NCBI GenBank assembly: GCA_002364755.1
Contig: DEZI01000035.1
Coordinates: forward strand, 4,512 to 68,511
Direction: 5' to 3'
Source of the DNA: Stenotrophomonas maltophilia
GTDB taxonomy: Bacteria > Pseudomonadota > Gammaproteobacteria > Xanthomonadales > Xanthomonadaceae
Length of the DNA: 64,000 bases
Part shown: one piece after another, positions 42,212 through 50,413 of the stretch
How positions within the stretch are numbered: position 1 is the stretch's first letter
Layout of the letters: every line of letters starts with the position of its first letter
Notes under the pieces: generated by a model
Databases searched by the model: none
Seen by the model: the letters and a program-made list of their open reading frames with translations, nothing else
What the model was told of the DNA's origin: nothing
Translations under genes and position numbers: made by a program

Positions 42212-43465
42212 GTGACCGGCAAAGAGATAAGGCACGCGGTACTGGAGCTGATGATGGCTCTGCTACCGCGCGCCCATAGCTGGTTGCCCGCGCAACGCCA
42301 GCGTCTGCGTGGCGCGACGCCGGCATTGCCACCGTCCACGCGCCCCCAGGTCCTGTTGGTTGATCACGATTTTCCCGAGATAGACCGCGACGCGGGGTCG
42401 CGGGCGATTGCGAGTTTCGCCACGATTTTGGACGAAGCAGGTTTCCAGGTCGTGTACTGGGCTGCGAGCCAGAATGCCTCGACCAAGGGGCGCGCTACGG
42501 TCGAGGCACTGGGATTGGTCGCGTTCGACCGACGTCAGACTGGCGCGCTGTCGACATGGCTGTCCAAGGTGGGGCAATCGTTCGTGGCGTGCGTTCTCAG
42601 TCGCCCGCTGGTTGCCGCCATGTTCACGGCAACGGTCAAGAAGCATGTCCACGGCGCATGCATTTACTACGGGCACGATATCCATCACCAGCGCATCCGG
42701 GCGATGCAGCACATGACGGGGATGTCCTGGCAAGCGCGCTGGCAATGCTGGATCCAGCGCAGAATGGAGTGCCGGCTGTGGCTTGAAGTCGATACCGTGG
42801 TTTATCCCTCCAAGGCAGAAGCCGCCGTCGTGAACTTGTTCCGCCAAGCGCACCAAGCCAGCGCCAACGCTGTCATGTTCCCGCTATGGACCATCGACTC
42901 GAGCGGCAGGCGAACGCACATCCCGCTGGATGAGCGTGATGGGCTGTTGTTCGTCGGTAGCCACGACCACCCACCCAACATTGACGGCCTGAACTGGTTC
43001 ATTGAATTCGTCTCGCCCCACCTGGATACGCATGGCGGCAAGCTGGTATTGACTATCGTCGGATCAGGCATGGAGCAGTACGTTCCGCCCGCCACCGACA
43101 CGCTGGATATCCGTGTTCGGGGTCGTGTGACGGATGTCGAGCTGGATCAGGCCTACAACCAGGCAAGGGTAGTGATTGCGCCGCTGCGCTTTGGTGCTGG
43201 CGTCAAGGGCAAGGTGGTCGAGGCAATCGACAAGGGGGTACCCTGCATTTTGACCAGCGTAGCTGCGCAGGGGTTGGAAGAAGTTGCTCACCACCTGCCG
43301 GTAGAGGACGAGGCCGAGGCATTCGCCAAGGCTGTGTGTGAGCTGCTGGCCGATTCGCGCGCTTGGCAGTTGGCGGCGGAAGGCGCATGCGCCGCGTTGT
43401 CAGCCTACTACGACCCTGCAGTGCATCGCACTCGTGCCCGTCGCATCATTCTGCAGGAAAGCTAA
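42212..43465 (+). CDS. Glycosyltransferase, GT4-like
   Basis: 417 residues if started at the GTG at 42212. An ATG at 42251 would remove 13 residues. GT-B features: VLLVDHDFPEIDRDAGSRAI near the N-terminus, then GLLFVGSHDHPPNIDGLNWF, LTIVGSGMEQYV and RGRVTDVELDQAYNQARVVI. The donor-binding end is APLRFGAGVKGKVVEAIDKG, with the conserved E. It is the last gene of the LPS cluster, converging on etfA across a 16-bp-stem hairpin. Donor and linkage are unknown. Confidence 0.86.
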   Translation: MTGKEIRHAVLELMMALLPRAHSWLPAQRQRLRGATPALPPSTRPQVLLVDHDFPEIDRDAGSRAIASFATILDEAGFQVVYWAASQNASTKGRATVEALGLVAFDRRQTGALSTWLSKVGQSFVACVLSRPLVAAMFTATVKKHVHGACIYYGHDIHHQRIRAMQHMTGMSWQARWQCWIQRRMECRLWLEVDTVVYPSKAEAAVVNLFRQAHQASANAVMFPLWTIDSSGRRTHIPLDERDGLLFVGSHDHPPNIDGLNWFIEFVSPHLDTHGGKLVLTIVGSGMEQYVPPATDTLDIRVRGRVTDVELDQAYNQARVVIAPLRFGAGVKGKVVEAIDKGVPCILTSVAAQGLEEVAHHLPVEDEAEAFAKAVCELLADSRAWQLAAEGACAALSAYYDPAVHRTRARRIILQES

Positions 43466-43483
43466 TGAGTGCCTGATGCAGCC

Positions 43484-43520
43484 GATGCCGTGCGCTGCCT
43501 GCGAGGCAGCGCACGGCATC
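43484..43520. terminator. Bidirectional stem-loop between the LPS cluster and etfA
   Basis: GATGCCGTGCGCTGCC and GGCAGCGCACGGCATC are perfectly complementary with a 5-nt loop, between two convergent operons. There is no U-tract, so termination efficiency is uncertain, but the position is right for both. Confidence 0.65.
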
Positions 43521-43528
43521 GTGACAAC

Positions 43529-44467
43529 TCAGAGCGCTGCTTCCAGCTCTGGCAGCAGGGTGAACAGATCCCCGACCAGACCGATGTCGGCAATCTCGAA
43601 GATCGGCGAATCCGGGTCCTTGTTGATGGCCACGATCGTCCCGGCATCCTTGATGCCGGTCAGGTGCTGGATGGCACCGCTGATGCCCACCGCCACGTAC
43701 AGTTCCGGCGCAATGATCTTGCCGGTCTGGCCGACCTGCAGGTCGCTGGGCACGTAGCCGGCGTCGACGGCGGCGCGCGAGGCGCCCACTGCGGCACCGA
43801 GCTTGTCGGCCAGCTGGAAGATCACCTTGAAGTTCTCTTCCGAGCCGACGCCACGGCCACCGGAGACCACGCGCTTGGCGCTCTGCAGGTCCGGGCGGTC
43901 GCTGGCACCGGCGGCCAGGCCGACGAAGCGGGTGTGCGCCGGCAGGGCCGCATCGACGCTGGCGGCTTCAACGGCGGCGCTGCCACCCTGGGCCGCTTCC
44001 GGCCACGACGCGGCGCGCACGGTGGCGACCACGATCTGGTCGGCCGGTGCTTCGACGGTGATGATGGCGTTGCCGGCGTAGATCGGGCGCTTGAAGGTGT
44101 GGCTGCCTTCCACGGCCATCAGGTCGGACACCTGGTTGACGCCCAGCAGGGCGGCCACGCAGGGCATCAGGTCCTTGCCGAAGGTGGTCGACGGGCCGAA
44201 GACGTGGGTGTAACCCTTGGCCAGCTGCGCGATCTGCGGGGCCAGCACCTGGGCGATGGCCTGCGCGTTGGCGGCGTTGGCCACGGTCAGGACCTTGGCG
44301 ACGCCGGCGATCTTCGCGGCTTCAGCGGCCACGGCGGCCGGGTCGGCGGCCAGCACCAGCACGTCGATGCTGGCACCGCTGATGGCGGCGGCGGCGCTGA
44401 CGGTCTTGGCGGTGGCGGCGTTGAGCTTGCCGTCGTGGTGCTCGGCGATGACGAGAATCTTGCTCAT
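43529..44467 (-). CDS. etfA: Electron transfer flavoprotein alpha subunit
   Basis: 312 residues. The N-terminal domain opens MSKILVIAEHHDGKLNAATA. The FAD-binding C-terminal domain holds VVSGGRGVGSEENFKVIFQL, GASRAAVDAGYVPSDLQVGQ and the signature PELYVAVGISGAIQHLTGI. With EtfB it forms the FAD/AMP heterodimer that passes electrons from acyl-CoA and other dehydrogenases to ETF-ubiquinone oxidoreductase. Its ATG shares one base with the etfB stop. In Xanthomonas it is the conserved right border of the LPS locus. Confidence 0.96.
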   Translation of the reverse strand: MSKILVIAEHHDGKLNAATAKTVSAAAAISGASIDVLVLAADPAAVAAEAAKIAGVAKVLTVANAANAQAIAQVLAPQIAQLAKGYTHVFGPSTTFGKDLMPCVAALLGVNQVSDLMAVEGSHTFKRPIYAGNAIITVEAPADQIVVATVRAASWPEAAQGGSAAVEAASVDAALPAHTRFVGLAAGASDRPDLQSAKRVVSGGRGVGSEENFKVIFQLADKLGAAVGASRAAVDAGYVPSDLQVGQTGKIIAPELYVAVGISGAIQHLTGIKDAGTIVAINKDPDSPIFEIADIGLVGDLFTLLPELEAAL

Positions 44468-45213
44468 TACAGCAGCCCCTTCTGCTTGAGTGCGGCAACC
44501 AGTTCGGCTGCGTCCTTGACCATCACACCCTTGCTGCGCTTGGACGGCGCGGCGTACTGGGTGGTCTTGAAGGTATCGGCGGCTTCAACACCGAGGTCGG
44601 CCAGCTGCAGGCTCTCCAGCGGCTTGGCCTTGGCCTTCATGATGTCCGGCAGCTTGATGAAGCGCGGTTCGTTCAGGCGCAGGTCGGTGGTAACCACGGC
44701 CGGCAGGTCCACTTCCAGCGTTTCCAGGCCGGCGTCGACTTCGCGGGTGACCGTGGCCTTGCCATCGGCGATGTCCAGCTTGCTGGCGAAGGTCGCCTGC
44801 GGGCGGCCCCACAGCGTGGCCAGCATCTGGCCGGTCTGGTTGGCATCGTCGTCGATGGCCTGCTTGCCGAGGATCACCAGGTCCGGCTGTTCCTTCTCGA
44901 CCAGCTTGAGCAGGGTGCGGGCCGCGGTCAGCGGCTGGATGGCCTGGTCGGTGACGACGTGAATGGCACGGTTTGCGCCCATGGCCAGGCCATTGCGCAG
45001 GTGCGCTTGGGCGTCTGCCGGTGCGATGGTCGCGACCACGACTTCGGTGGCGATGCCTTTGTCGCGCAGGCGCAGGGCTTCTTCCAGCGCGATTTCATCG
45101 AAGGGGTTGGGCGACAGCTTGACGCCGTCGGTGACCACGCCGGAGCCGTCCGGCTTGACCTGAATGCGGACGTTGTAGTCCACCACGCGCTTGTACGCGA
45201 CGAGGATTTTCAT
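44467..45213 (-). CDS. etfB: Electron transfer flavoprotein beta subunit
   Basis: 248 residues opening MKILVAYKRVVDYNVRIQVK, with SPNPFDEIALEEALRLRDKG, LVILGKQAIDDDANQTGQML (AMP-binding side) and VVTTDLRLNEPRFIKLPDIM. It partners EtfA. The start at 45213 is fixed by the family N-terminus; an in-frame ATG upstream adds non-conserved sequence. It is first in the etfBA operon and divergent from rmlB, with about 290 bp of intergenic DNA that shows no further gene. Confidence 0.96.
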   Translation of the reverse strand: MKILVAYKRVVDYNVRIQVKPDGSGVVTDGVKLSPNPFDEIALEEALRLRDKGIATEVVVATIAPADAQAHLRNGLAMGANRAIHVVTDQAIQPLTAARTLLKLVEKEQPDLVILGKQAIDDDANQTGQMLATLWGRPQATFASKLDIADGKATVTREVDAGLETLEVDLPAVVTTDLRLNEPRFIKLPDIMKAKAKPLESLQLADLGVEAADTFKTTQYAAPSKRSKGVMVKDAAELVAALKQKGLL

Positions 45214-45500
45214 CTGGTACTCGATCCTTGTAGTGCCGACCACTGGCCGGCTCACATTAACGGGAAACGTCCGGTCCTCGCACAGCAACCGGTTCGGGGG
45301 TGGGACCCCGATTCTAGCTGGCTTGGGGGGACCATGCGAATGCGTATGGTTTTGCTGCAGTGCGGTAAAAAAGCGCCGTCCGCCTCCCGTTGTTCACGTC
45401 CGGCTGGCAGTGCCGGATGCAGTGGCGCGGTATGCTGTCGCGCTGTGTCGAGGCCCGGCAGGGCGCTCGCATGAACGATCCGAAAAGAGGAGAGCAGGTA

Positions 45501-46556
45501 GTGCCCACATGGATTGTCACCGGCGGCGCCGGTTTCATTGGCGGTAACTTCGTTCTCGAAGCTGTCGCCCGCGGCGTCAAGGTCGTCAATCTCGACGCGC
45601 TGACCTATGCCGGCAACCTGAAGACCCTGTCGAGCCTGGACGGCGACCCGAACCATGTGTTCGTGCAGGGTGACATCGGCGACAGTGCCCTGGTGGCCCG
45701 CCTGCTGGCCGAACACCAGCCCGACGCTGTGCTGAACTTCGCCGCCGAAAGCCACGTCGACCGCTCCATCGACGGTCCGGGTGCCTTCATCCAGACCAAC
45801 GTGGTCGGCACCCTGGGCCTGCTGGAAGCGGTGCGCGACCATTGGAAGGGCCTGCCGGCCGAGCAGGGCGCGGCCTTCCGCTTCCTGCACGTGTCCACCG
45901 ACGAGGTGTACGGCACCCTGGGCGAGACCGGCAAGTTCAGCGAGACCACCCCGTATGCGCCCAATTCGCCGTACTCGGCGTCCAAGGCCGCGTCGGACCA
46001 CCTGGTGCGCGCGTTCCACCACACCTACGGGCTGCCGGTGCTCACCACCAACTGCTCCAACAACTACGGCCCGTACCACTTCCCCGAAAAGCTCATTCCG
46101 CTGGTGATCGCCAAGGCGCTGGCCGGCGAACCGCTGCCGGTGTACGGCGACGGCAAGCAGGTGCGTGACTGGCTGTTCGTCACCGACCATTGCGAAGCGA
46201 TCCGCACCGTGCTGGCCAAGGGCCAGGTCGGCGAGACCTACAACGTCGGCGGCAATTCGGAAAAGCAGAACATCGAGGTGGTGCAAGCGATCTGCGCGCT
46301 GCTCGATGCGCGCCGCCCGCGTGAGGATGGCCAGCCGCGCAGCAGCCAGATCACCTATGTGGCCGATCGTCCCGGCCATGACCGCCGCTATGCGATCGAT
46401 GCCTCGAAGCTGAAGAACGACCTGGGCTGGGAACCGGCCTACACCTTCGAGCAGGGCATCGCCTTCACCGTTGACTGGTACCTGGACAACCAGGAATGGG
46501 TCAACGGCGTGCTCGACGGCAGCTACCGCCTGCAGCGCATCGGCACCAGCGCCTGA
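45501..46556 (+). CDS. rmlB: dTDP-glucose 4,6-dehydratase
   Basis: 351 residues from a GTG start at 45501 (AGGAGAG just upstream), giving (M)PTWIVTGGAGFIGGNFVL. Key motifs: NAD-binding GGAGFIG, STDEVYG (catalytic Asp-Glu) and SPYSASKAASD (YxxxK). Second step of dTDP-L-rhamnose synthesis. An ATG at 45471 would add ten residues (MNDPKRGEQV) but lacks a ribosome-binding site as good. First gene of rmlBACD, all closely spaced or overlapping. The dTDP-rhamnose it feeds is a common Stenotrophomonas/Xanthomonas LPS sugar. Confidence 0.96.
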   Translation: MPTWIVTGGAGFIGGNFVLEAVARGVKVVNLDALTYAGNLKTLSSLDGDPNHVFVQGDIGDSALVARLLAEHQPDAVLNFAAESHVDRSIDGPGAFIQTNVVGTLGLLEAVRDHWKGLPAEQGAAFRFLHVSTDEVYGTLGETGKFSETTPYAPNSPYSASKAASDHLVRAFHHTYGLPVLTTNCSNNYGPYHFPEKLIPLVIAKALAGEPLPVYGDGKQVRDWLFVTDHCEAIRTVLAKGQVGETYNVGGNSEKQNIEVVQAICALLDARRPREDGQPRSSQITYVADRPGHDRRYAIDASKLKNDLGWEPAYTFEQGIAFTVDWYLDNQEWVNGVLDGSYRLQRIGTSA

Positions 46557-46570
46557 AACCGGGAGAGAAC

Positions 46571-47458
46571 ATGACGCAGCGTAAAGGCATCATCCTGGCC
46601 GGCGGCTCCGGCACCCGGCTGTATCCGATCACCAAGGGTGTCAGCAAGCAGCTGCTGCCGGTGTACGACAAGCCGATGATCTACTACCCGCTCAGCGTGC
46701 TGATGCTGGCGGGCATCCGTGAAGTGCTGATCATCAACACCCCGCACGAACAGGCGTTGTTCCAGCAGCTGCTGGGCGACGGTTCGCAGTGGGGCATGGA
46801 CATCCAGTACGCCGTGCAGCCCAGCCCCGACGGGCTGGCGCAGGCCTACCTGATCGGCCGCGACTTCGTGGCCGGCAAGCCGAGCTGCCTGGTGCTGGGT
46901 GACAACATCTTCCACGGCCATGGCCTGCGCGAGGTGCTCAAGCGCGCCGACCAGCGCGTGGATGGCTCGACCGTGTTCGGCTACTGGGTGAACGATCCGG
47001 AGCGCTACGGCGTGGCCGAGTTCGACACGAGCGGCAAGGTGGTGGACCTGGTGGAAAAGCCGGAGAACCCGCGTTCCAACTACGCCGTCACCGGCCTGTA
47101 CTTCTACGACGGCAACGCCAGCGCCCATGCTGCCGAACTGAAGCCGTCGCCGCGTGGCGAGCTGGAGATCACCGATCTCAACAAGCGCTACCTGGCCGAG
47201 GGCAAGCTGCACCTGGAAGCGCTGGGCCGCGGTTATGCCTGGCTCGATACCGGCACCCACCAGTCCCTCTTGGAAGCCTCCAACTTCATCGAGACCATCC
47301 AGACCCGTCAGGGCCTGCAGGTCTGCTGCCCGGAGGAAATCGCTTTTGGCCAGGGTTGGATCAACGCCGAGCAGGTGGAGGCGCTGGCTGCCCCGCTGAT
47401 CAAGAACGGCTACGGCCAGTACCTGCACAAGCTCGCCCTGCGTGGAGTCGTTCCGTGA
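46571..47458 (+). CDS. rmlA: Glucose-1-phosphate thymidylyltransferase
   Basis: 295 residues. The nucleotidyltransferase motif is ILAGGSGTRLYPITKGVSKQ, followed by LVLGDNIFHGHGL (metal Asp), VEKPENPRSNYAVTGLYFYD and GRGYAWLDTGTHQSL. Reaction: dTTP plus glucose-1-phosphate to dTDP-glucose, the entry step of the pathway; the enzyme is usually feedback-inhibited by dTDP-rhamnose. GGGAGAG precedes the ATG. Its stop overlaps the GTG start of rmlC. Confidence 0.96.
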   Translation: MTQRKGIILAGGSGTRLYPITKGVSKQLLPVYDKPMIYYPLSVLMLAGIREVLIINTPHEQALFQQLLGDGSQWGMDIQYAVQPSPDGLAQAYLIGRDFVAGKPSCLVLGDNIFHGHGLREVLKRADQRVDGSTVFGYWVNDPERYGVAEFDTSGKVVDLVEKPENPRSNYAVTGLYFYDGNASAHAAELKPSPRGELEITDLNKRYLAEGKLHLEALGRGYAWLDTGTHQSLLEASNFIETIQTRQGLQVCCPEEIAFGQGWINAEQVEALAAPLIKNGYGQYLHKLALRGVVP

Positions 47459-48012
47459 AAGTGATTGAAACCAAGTTGCCCGGCTGCGTGGTGATCGAGC
47501 CGGCGGTGTTCGGCGATGCCCGCGGTTACTTCTTTGAAACCTGGAATGCCGAGCGTTTCGCCGCGCTGGGCCTGCCGGACCGGTTCGTGCAGAGCAACGT
47601 CTCGACCTCGGCGCAGGGCGTTCTGCGCGGCCTGCATTACCAGTGGCCGCGTCCGCAGGGCAAGCTGGTCAGCGTGCTGGAAGGCGAGGTCTATGACGTC
47701 GCCGTCGACATCCGTCGCGGCTCGCCGACCTTCGGCCAGTGGGAAGCGGTGGTGCTGAGCGCGGAGAACAAGAAGCAGTTCTGGATTCCAGAAGGCTTCG
47801 CCCACGGCTTCGCCGTGCTGTCCGAGCATGCAGTGTTCAGCTACCTGTGCACCGAGGTCTACCTGAAGGACTTCGATGCCGGCGTGCGCTGGAACGATGC
47901 CGACATCGCGGTGGACTGGCCGGTGAGCGCACCGACCCTGTCGGCCAAGGATGAGAGCGCGCCGTTCCTGAAGGACATCGCCGAGGACCGCCTGCCGGTC
48001 TACACCGCATGA
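47455..48012 (+). CDS. rmlC: dTDP-4-dehydrorhamnose 3,5-epimerase
   Basis: 185 residues from a GTG start that overlaps the rmlA stop (GTGA). Cupin fold with the RmlC signatures FFETWNAERF, VLRGLHYQWPRPQGKLVSVL (catalytic His) and FWIPEGFAHGFAVLSEHAVF (second His, Tyr-Asp region). Third step of dTDP-L-rhamnose synthesis. Overlap with rmlD is 4 bp (ATGA). Confidence 0.95.
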   Translation: MKVIETKLPGCVVIEPAVFGDARGYFFETWNAERFAALGLPDRFVQSNVSTSAQGVLRGLHYQWPRPQGKLVSVLEGEVYDVAVDIRRGSPTFGQWEAVVLSAENKKQFWIPEGFAHGFAVLSEHAVFSYLCTEVYLKDFDAGVRWNDADIAVDWPVSAPTLSAKDESAPFLKDIAEDRLPVYTA

Positions 48013-48902
48013 CCGTGCTGGTATTTGGCGGCAACGGCCAGGTCGGGCAGGAACTGCTGCGCGCACTGGCCCCGCTGGGTCCGGTGGTGGCAACTACGCG
48101 CAGTGGACAGCTGCCCGACGGCAGTGCCTGCGAGGTAGTCGATTTCGGCCAGCCCGACGGCCTGCCGGCGCTGCTGGACCGCCTGCAGCCGTCGGTCGTG
48201 GTCAATGCCGCCGCCTACACGGCAGTCGACCGTGCCGAGCAGGACGTGGAGGCCGCGTTCGCGGCCAACGCGCTGGCGCCGGGCGTGATCGCGTGCTGGT
48301 GTGCAGCCCATGACGTGCCGTTCGTGCATTACTCCACCGACTACGTGTTCGATGGCCAGGGCAGCGCGCCCTACCGCGAAGACGAAGCGACCGCGCCGCT
48401 GGGCGTTTATGGCACCAGCAAGCGCGATGGTGAGGATGCAGTGCGTGCCGCCGGCGGCCGCCACCTGATCTTCCGCACGGCGTGGGTGTATGCCTCGCAC
48501 GGTGCCAACTTCCTGCGCACGATGCTGCGGGTGGGCGCCGAGCGCGACCAGCTGCGGGTGGTGGCCGACCAGATCGGCACGCCGACCCCGGCCGCGCTGA
48601 TCGCCGATGTCACCGCACAGGCGCTGCAGCACCCCGGGCAGCTGTCGGGTACCTGGCACCTGACCGCCAGCGGCCAGACCAGCTGGCACGGCTTTGCCGA
48701 AGCGATTTTCGCCGAGGCGCGGGCCACGGGCGTGCTGGCCAGGGTGCCGTCGGTTGAAGCCATTCCCAGTTCCGAGTACCCGACCCCGGCCAAGCGTCCG
48801 GCGTGGTCGGTGCTGGACAACCGCAGGCTGCAGCAGGACTTCGGCATCGTGCTGCCGTCCTGGCAGGACGGCCTGAAGCGGGTCATGGCTGAAATCGCCT
48901 GA
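48009..48902 (+). CDS. rmlD: dTDP-4-dehydrorhamnose reductase
   Basis: 297 residues opening MTVLVFGGNGQVGQELLRAL (NADPH-binding GxxGxxG), then VVNAAAYTAVDRAEQD, HYSTDYVFDG and YGTSKRDGED (YxxxK). Final NADPH-dependent step giving dTDP-L-rhamnose. Last gene of rmlBACD. A SMAG pair follows, then the convergent xanB. Confidence 0.95.
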   Translation: MTVLVFGGNGQVGQELLRALAPLGPVVATTRSGQLPDGSACEVVDFGQPDGLPALLDRLQPSVVVNAAAYTAVDRAEQDVEAAFAANALAPGVIACWCAAHDVPFVHYSTDYVFDGQGSAPYREDEATAPLGVYGTSKRDGEDAVRAAGGRHLIFRTAWVYASHGANFLRTMLRVGAERDQLRVVADQIGTPTPAALIADVTAQALQHPGQLSGTWHLTASGQTSWHGFAEAIFAEARATGVLARVPSVEAIPSSEYPTPAKRPAWSVLDNRRLQQDFGIVLPSWQDGLKRVMAEIA

Positions 48903-48907
48903 TAGCG

Positions 48908-48975
48908 GTAGCGCCGGGCCATGCCCGGCGGGTGCCTGCAAGCCGCTGCGCCCGCCGGCCATGGGCCGGCGCTAC
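48908..48975. repeat. Inverted SMAG pair between rmlD and xanB
   Basis: GTAG + CGCCGGGCCATGCCCGGCG at 48908-48930 and CGCCGGCCATGGGCCGGCG + CTAC at 48953-48975. The two face each other between convergent genes and may fold as a cruciform or as mRNA 3'-end stem-loops. Confidence 0.85.
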
Positions 48976-48997
48976 CGTTAAGCCCGATGGCGCCTGA

Positions 48998-50401
48998 TCA
49001 ACTGCGCCCGTAGGTGTCCTCGAAGCGCACGATGTCATCCTCGCCCAGGTAACTGCCGGACTGCACTTCGATCAGCTCCAGCGGCAGCTTGCCCGGATTG
49101 CGCAGGCGATGGGTAACGCCCAGCGGGATGTAGGTGCTCTGGTTCTCGCTCAGCAGGACCACTTCGTCGCCGCGGGTCACCTCGGCAGTGCCGCTGACCA
49201 CGATCCAGTGCTCGGCGCGATGGTGGTGCATCTGCAGGCTCAGCGTGCCGCCCGGCTTGACCGTGATCCGCTTGACCTGGAAACGCTCACCGTTGTCGAT
49301 CGAATCGTAGGCGCCCCACGGGCGGTACACCTTGCGGTGCCAGCTGGCTTCGCTGCGGCCATCGGCCTTCAGCTGCGCCACCACCGTCTTGACCTCCTGC
49401 ATGCGGTCGGCCTTGCCGACCAGCACCGCATCGTCGGTCTCCACCACGATCACGTCGTCCAGACCGACCATCGCTACCAGGCGCTGGCCGTAGGCATAGG
49501 TGTTGCGGCAGTCGATGGCGATCACATCGCCCTGGTGCGCGTTGCCGTCGCCATCCTGCTGCGAGACATCGCGCAGCGCGGTCCAGGAACCCACGTCGTT
49601 CCAGCCAGCATCGAGCGGAATGACCACGGCGTCGGCGGTCTTCTCCATCACCGCATAGTCGATGGAATCGGACGGCACCGCAGAGAATGCCTCCTTGTCC
49701 AGGCGGGTGAAGTCGGTATCGCGGCGGGCCTGCTGCCAGGCCGTGCGGCTGCCGGCCAGCATCGCCGGCTGCAAGCGCTCCAGTTCCTGCAGGTAGCGCG
49801 AGGCCTTGAACAGGAACATGCCGCTGTTCCAGTAGTACTGGCCGCTGGCCACGTAACCGCTGGCGGTATCCAGATCGGGCTTCTCGACGAAGCGCTCGAC
49901 CGCGCGCAGGCCCTGGCCGTCGGCCGCCTTGATGTAGCCGTAGCCGGTTTCCGGACCGGCCGGCACGATGCCGAAGGTCACCAGCTTGCCGGCTTCGGCC
50001 GCGCTGGCAGCCGCATGCACCGCGCTGCGGAAGGCTGCTTCATCAGTGATCACATGGTCCGAGGGCAGCACCAGCAGCAGCGCGTCGGCGCCGTCACGGG
50101 TCGCTTCCAGGGCCGCCACCGCGATCGCCGGCGCGGTGTTGCGGCCGACCGGCTCGAGGATGATCGCGGCAGGCGCCGCGCCGACCTGCTGCAGCTGCTC
50201 GGCGGCAACGAAGCGGTGCTCCTCGTTGGCGATCACCAGCGGACCGCGGCTGGCGATGGGCGCCACCCGCTGCCACGTGGCCTGCAGCATGGTCAGCTGG
50301 CCGGCCAGCGGCAGGAACTGCTTAGGGTAGGACTCGCGCGAGAGGGGCCACAGGCGCGTGCCGGAGCCGCCGGACAGGATGACAGGCTGGATGATGCTCA
50401 T
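48998..50401 (-). CDS. xanB: Bifunctional mannose-1-phosphate guanylyltransferase / mannose-6-phosphate isomerase
   Basis: 467 residues. The N-terminal GDP-mannose pyrophosphorylase domain has PVILSGGSGTRLWPLSRESY, PKQFLPL and VEKPDLDTAS. The C-terminal cupin-type isomerase (residues about 350-467) has RPWGAYDSIDNGERFQVKRI, LSLQMHHHRAEHWIVVSGTA and the final YLGEDDIVRFEDTYGR. It makes mannose-6-phosphate and GDP-mannose for LPS and exopolysaccharide. It is transcribed 12 bp downstream of xanA (spgM), the phosphomannomutase of the same route. Confidence 0.95.
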   Translation of the reverse strand: MSIIQPVILSGGSGTRLWPLSRESYPKQFLPLAGQLTMLQATWQRVAPIASRGPLVIANEEHRFVAAEQLQQVGAAPAAIILEPVGRNTAPAIAVAALEATRDGADALLLVLPSDHVITDEAAFRSAVHAAASAAEAGKLVTFGIVPAGPETGYGYIKAADGQGLRAVERFVEKPDLDTASGYVASGQYYWNSGMFLFKASRYLQELERLQPAMLAGSRTAWQQARRDTDFTRLDKEAFSAVPSDSIDYAVMEKTADAVVIPLDAGWNDVGSWTALRDVSQQDGDGNAHQGDVIAIDCRNTYAYGQRLVAMVGLDDVIVVETDDAVLVGKADRMQEVKTVVAQLKADGRSEASWHRKVYRPWGAYDSIDNGERFQVKRITVKPGGTLSLQMHHHRAEHWIVVSGTAEVTRGDEVVLLSENQSTYIPLGVTHRLRNPGKLPLELIEVQSGSYLGEDDIVRFEDTYGRS

Positions 50402-50413
50402 GATCTTCCTTGA

